Assembly (NCBI GenBank): GCA_016124575.1
Contig: WGNM01000021.1
Span: 1 to 64,000, forward strand
Direction of reading: 5' to 3'
Origin: Cryomorphaceae bacterium
GTDB lineage: Bacteria > Bacteroidota > Bacteroidia > Flavobacteriales_D > Sanyastnellaceae
Length of the DNA stretch: 64,000 nucleotides
Within the stretch, counting starts at the first letter, position 1; every line of letters starts with the position of its first letter. The translations under genes and the position numbers were made by a program. Below, piece after piece: positions 62,295-64,000 of this stretch. The notes beneath the pieces were generated by a model, which saw only the letters and a list, made by a program, of their open reading frames with translations, was not told where the DNA came from and did no database searches.

Positions 62295-62686
62295 TGAGCT
62301 CATTTCAAGACCGCATACAACAAGTCATGTCGCACTTTAACCTCACTGCTAAGGACTTAGCGGAGATGTGCGATGTCCAACGCAGCGCCATCTCCCACAT
62401 CCTCAACGGTAGAAACAGACCGAATGTCTCGTTTCTAGCCAAGCTCTCCGAAGGAATTCCGACATTGAATACCACTTGGCTGTTACACGGTTACGGTGAT
62501 ATTGTTACAAATGTAACAACTGACAATCGGAACGAATCTTCGGATAGAAAGTCTAGCTTCGAATACCGACATAAACAAGGCGGGTCAATAGAGAACAGAG
62601 ACAGCAGGACACTGACCCGAGTTATTTTATTGTATAGTGACGGACATTTTGAGAGTTACGATCCCAGCGAACAGACTCAAGAATAA
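62294..62686 (+). CDS. XRE-family helix-turn-helix regulator
   Basis: A 130-residue protein. The helix-turn-helix is in residues about 5-60: [20 protein letters not shown], then [20 protein letters not shown] and [20 protein letters not shown], with LLHGYGD closing the domain as in CI-like regulators. The tail is hydrophilic ([20 protein letters not shown]). ATG 62294 is chosen because the -7 box lies just before it. Three copies of a TGTTACA..TGTAA motif lie upstream and inside the gene, which suggests autoregulation. Its end overlaps the mutase gene by 10 bases. Confidence 0.85.
   Translation: MSSFQDRIQQVMSHFNLTAKDLAEMCDVQRSAISHILNGRNRPNVSFLAKLSEGIPTLNTTWLLHGYGDIVTNVTTDNRNESSDRKSSFEYRHKQGGSIENRDSRTLTRVILLYSDGHFESYDPSEQTQE
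62503..62518 (+). promoter_or_regulatory. XRE operator-like site 3, within the coding region
   Basis: TGTTACAAATGTAACA, a 16-base palindrome apart from its two central positions, lies inside the XRE gene and reads as part of DIVTNVTTD. It is the most symmetric of the three copies. Confidence 0.55.
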
Positions 62687-64000
62687 CCGTTAATCAGAAG
62701 CGTCAGAATCTCGGTTGCAGCGACGGAGATATTTGTCCCCGGCCCAAAGATTCCCACTACCCCAGCATCTTCAAGAAACCTATAATCTTGTTTAGGGATC
62801 ACCCCACCAACAACGACAAGAATATCTTCACGTCCCTCATGTTTCAGCGCTTCAATTACCTGCGGCACCAGCGTTTTGTGGCCCGCGGCTAGTGACGAAA
62901 CCCCGAGAATATGCACATCATTTTCCACCGCCTGTCGGGCAGCTTCAGCGGGCGTTTGAAAGAGGGGACCGATATCAACATCAAAGCCGATATCGGCGAA
63001 GCTGGTGGCGATTACTTTGGCTCCTCTATCATGGCCATCTTGACCCATTTTCGCGATCATTATCCTCGGTCTTCGTCCGCCTATTTCAGCAAACTCATCC
63101 GCCAATTGTTGCGCGGCTTTAAAATCATCTCGATTCATAACTTCAGCAGAGTAAACACCAGAAACACTTTGCGTAGTGGCCTTAAAGCGACCAAAAATCT
63201 TTTCCATCGCCATGGAGATTTCTCCCAGCGAAGCGCGCGACCTGGCAGCTTCTACAGCCGCTTCAAGCAAGTTTCCTGAACCAGCGGCGCACGATTCAAT
63301 TTTTTTTAGACAACGATCTACATCCGCATTGTTTCGGCTTGCTTTCATCGCGTTCAAACGCTCAATTTGACTGATGCGCACCTTCGAGTTATCGACTTCA
63401 CGAATGTCGATATCTGTCTCATTTTCAACTTGGTATTGGTTTACGCCGACAATTATATCACGTCCAGAATCGATACGTGCTTGTTTGCGTGCCGCAGCCT
63501 CTTCAATTTTCAGTTTTGGCACACCCGATTCCAGCGCAGCAGCCATACCACCAAGCTCTTCAATTTCACCAATGAGCTTCCATGCCTCTTGAGCGATTTG
63601 CAGCGTCAGATCTTCCATAAAAGCAGAGCCGCCCCAAGGATCGACAGCATTGCAAATGCCCGATTCATTTTGGATTACCAACTGGGTATTGCGCGCAATT
63701 CTTGCCGAGAAATCTGTTGGCAGGGCAATGGCCTCATCGAGCGCATTTGTGTGCAGCGATTGCGTGCCACCTAGCACGGCTGCTAGCGCTTCAATACATG
63801 TCCGCCCGACATTGTTAAACGGATCCTGCTCAGTTAAGCTCCAGCCCGACGTTTGGCAATGCGTTCTGAGCGCCATCGACTTCTCCGATTCCGGGTTGAA
63901 ATCTTTTACAAGCAGCGCCCACAACCAACGCGCAGCGCGCATTTTGGCAATCTCCGTGTAATAATCCATTCCGATGCCCCAGAAGAACGACAAACGGGGA
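62677..64000 (-). CDS. Methylmalonyl-CoA mutase large subunit, C-terminal part
   Basis: The frame runs in from beyond the right window edge, giving about 440 of some 700 residues. The substrate barrel end is visible ([20 protein letters not shown], then [18 protein letters not shown] and [20 protein letters not shown]). The cobalamin domain near the C-terminus has the DxHxxG base-off motif ([19 protein letters not shown]), [14 protein letters not shown] and [12 protein letters not shown]. It isomerises methylmalonyl-CoA and succinyl-CoA. The small subunit gene, if present, would lie outside the window. It converges on the XRE gene with a 10-base overlap. Confidence 0.95.
   Translation of the reverse strand, partial: PRLSFFWGIGMDYYTEIAKMRAARWLWALLVKDFNPESEKSMALRTHCQTSGWSLTEQDPFNNVGRTCIEALAAVLGGTQSLHTNALDEAIALPTDFSARIARNTQLVIQNESGICNAVDPWGGSAFMEDLTLQIAQEAWKLIGEIEELGGMAAALESGVPKLKIEEAAARKQARIDSGRDIIVGVNQYQVENETDIDIREVDNSKVRISQIERLNAMKASRNNADVDRCLKKIESCAAGSGNLLEAAVEAARSRASLGEISMAMEKIFGRFKATTQSVSGVYSAEVMNRDDFKAAQQLADEFAEIGGRRPRIMIAKMGQDGHDRGAKVIATSFADIGFDVDIGPLFQTPAEAARQAVENDVHILGVSSLAAGHKTLVPQVIEALKHEGREDILVVVGGVIPKQDYRFLEDAGVVGIFGPGTNISVAATEILTLLINGYS

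Noticed and set aside
62677-63993. Full-length gene starting at 63993
   Set aside because: The codon there is TTG within a conserved mutase segment; the gene continues beyond the window edge.

Overview
The window reads as a chromosomal segment of a Bacteroidota member, most likely a marine-type Flavobacteriales or Cryomorphaceae-like lineage. This is inferred from several things. Four secreted proteins carry C-terminal type IX secretion (T9SS) sorting domains. Many genes lie behind TAnnTTTG -7 boxes, the Bacteroidota primary promoter, and lack purine-rich ribosome binding sites. Transketolase is split into two genes. Families largely confined to the phylum are present (DUF6913, DUF5723, DUF4112, SprB repeats). 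Genes are dense on both strands. No tRNA, rRNA operon, CRISPR array or complete prophage was seen.

Region by region. 0-0.35 kb: an IS3-family end interrupts a TRIC/UPF0126 channel gene. 0.5-6.2 kb: small secreted proteins, a DCC-family oxidoreductase, an overlapping ECF sigma/anti-sigma/secreted-protein operon and an Omp85-type barrel. 6.3-11.6 kb: TolB-like and M28 peptidase lipoproteins, RNase P RNA on the minus strand, a basic/acidic protein of unknown role, and pruA. 11.7-19.6 kb: a 2035-residue TPR/PD40/coiled-coil/SPOR protein behind a perfect palindrome, then a lamin-tail-domain T9SS protein. 19.7-27.5 kb: rpsA, pyrR-pyrB, a STAS protein, a T9SS protein, RNase Z, an orphan LuxR-type regulator and ilvE. 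27.6-35.5 kb: surface and lipoproteins, msrA, and a PLP enzyme cluster. 35.6-40.3 kb: DUF6913-dapA facing a transketolase operon with a vWA gene between its halves. 40.4-46.3 kb: ychF, two lipoproteins and a rhomboid protease in an overlapping operon, a DivIC/FtsB-like protein and clpC. 46.4-51.2 kb: gyrA, a 107-bp tandem hairpin repeat, a TPR protein and a gene-poor stretch. 51.3-57.5 kb: a SprB-repeat T9SS protein, and a four-module starch/glycogen-binding-like T9SS protein divergent from a GH13 amylase. 57.5-64 kb: a thioesterase, a cysteine-less thioredoxin-fold membrane protein, HU, TrmH-MATE-fmt, an XRE regulator with three matching operator-like sites, and the C-terminal part of methylmalonyl-CoA mutase.

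Most of the window is housekeeping: translation, pyrimidine and lysine synthesis, DNA topology and proteolysis. The accessory parts are surface and secretion related. The best candidates for undescribed biology are the 107-bp hairpin repeat after gyrA, the XRE autoregulatory site set, the vWA gene inside the transketolase operon, the giant SPOR protein with its upstream palindrome, the thioredoxin-fold protein with both active-site cysteines changed to serine, the paired CBM-like T9SS protein and amylase, and several genes whose promoters leave almost no 5' leader. No wholly new defence or mobile system was recognised.
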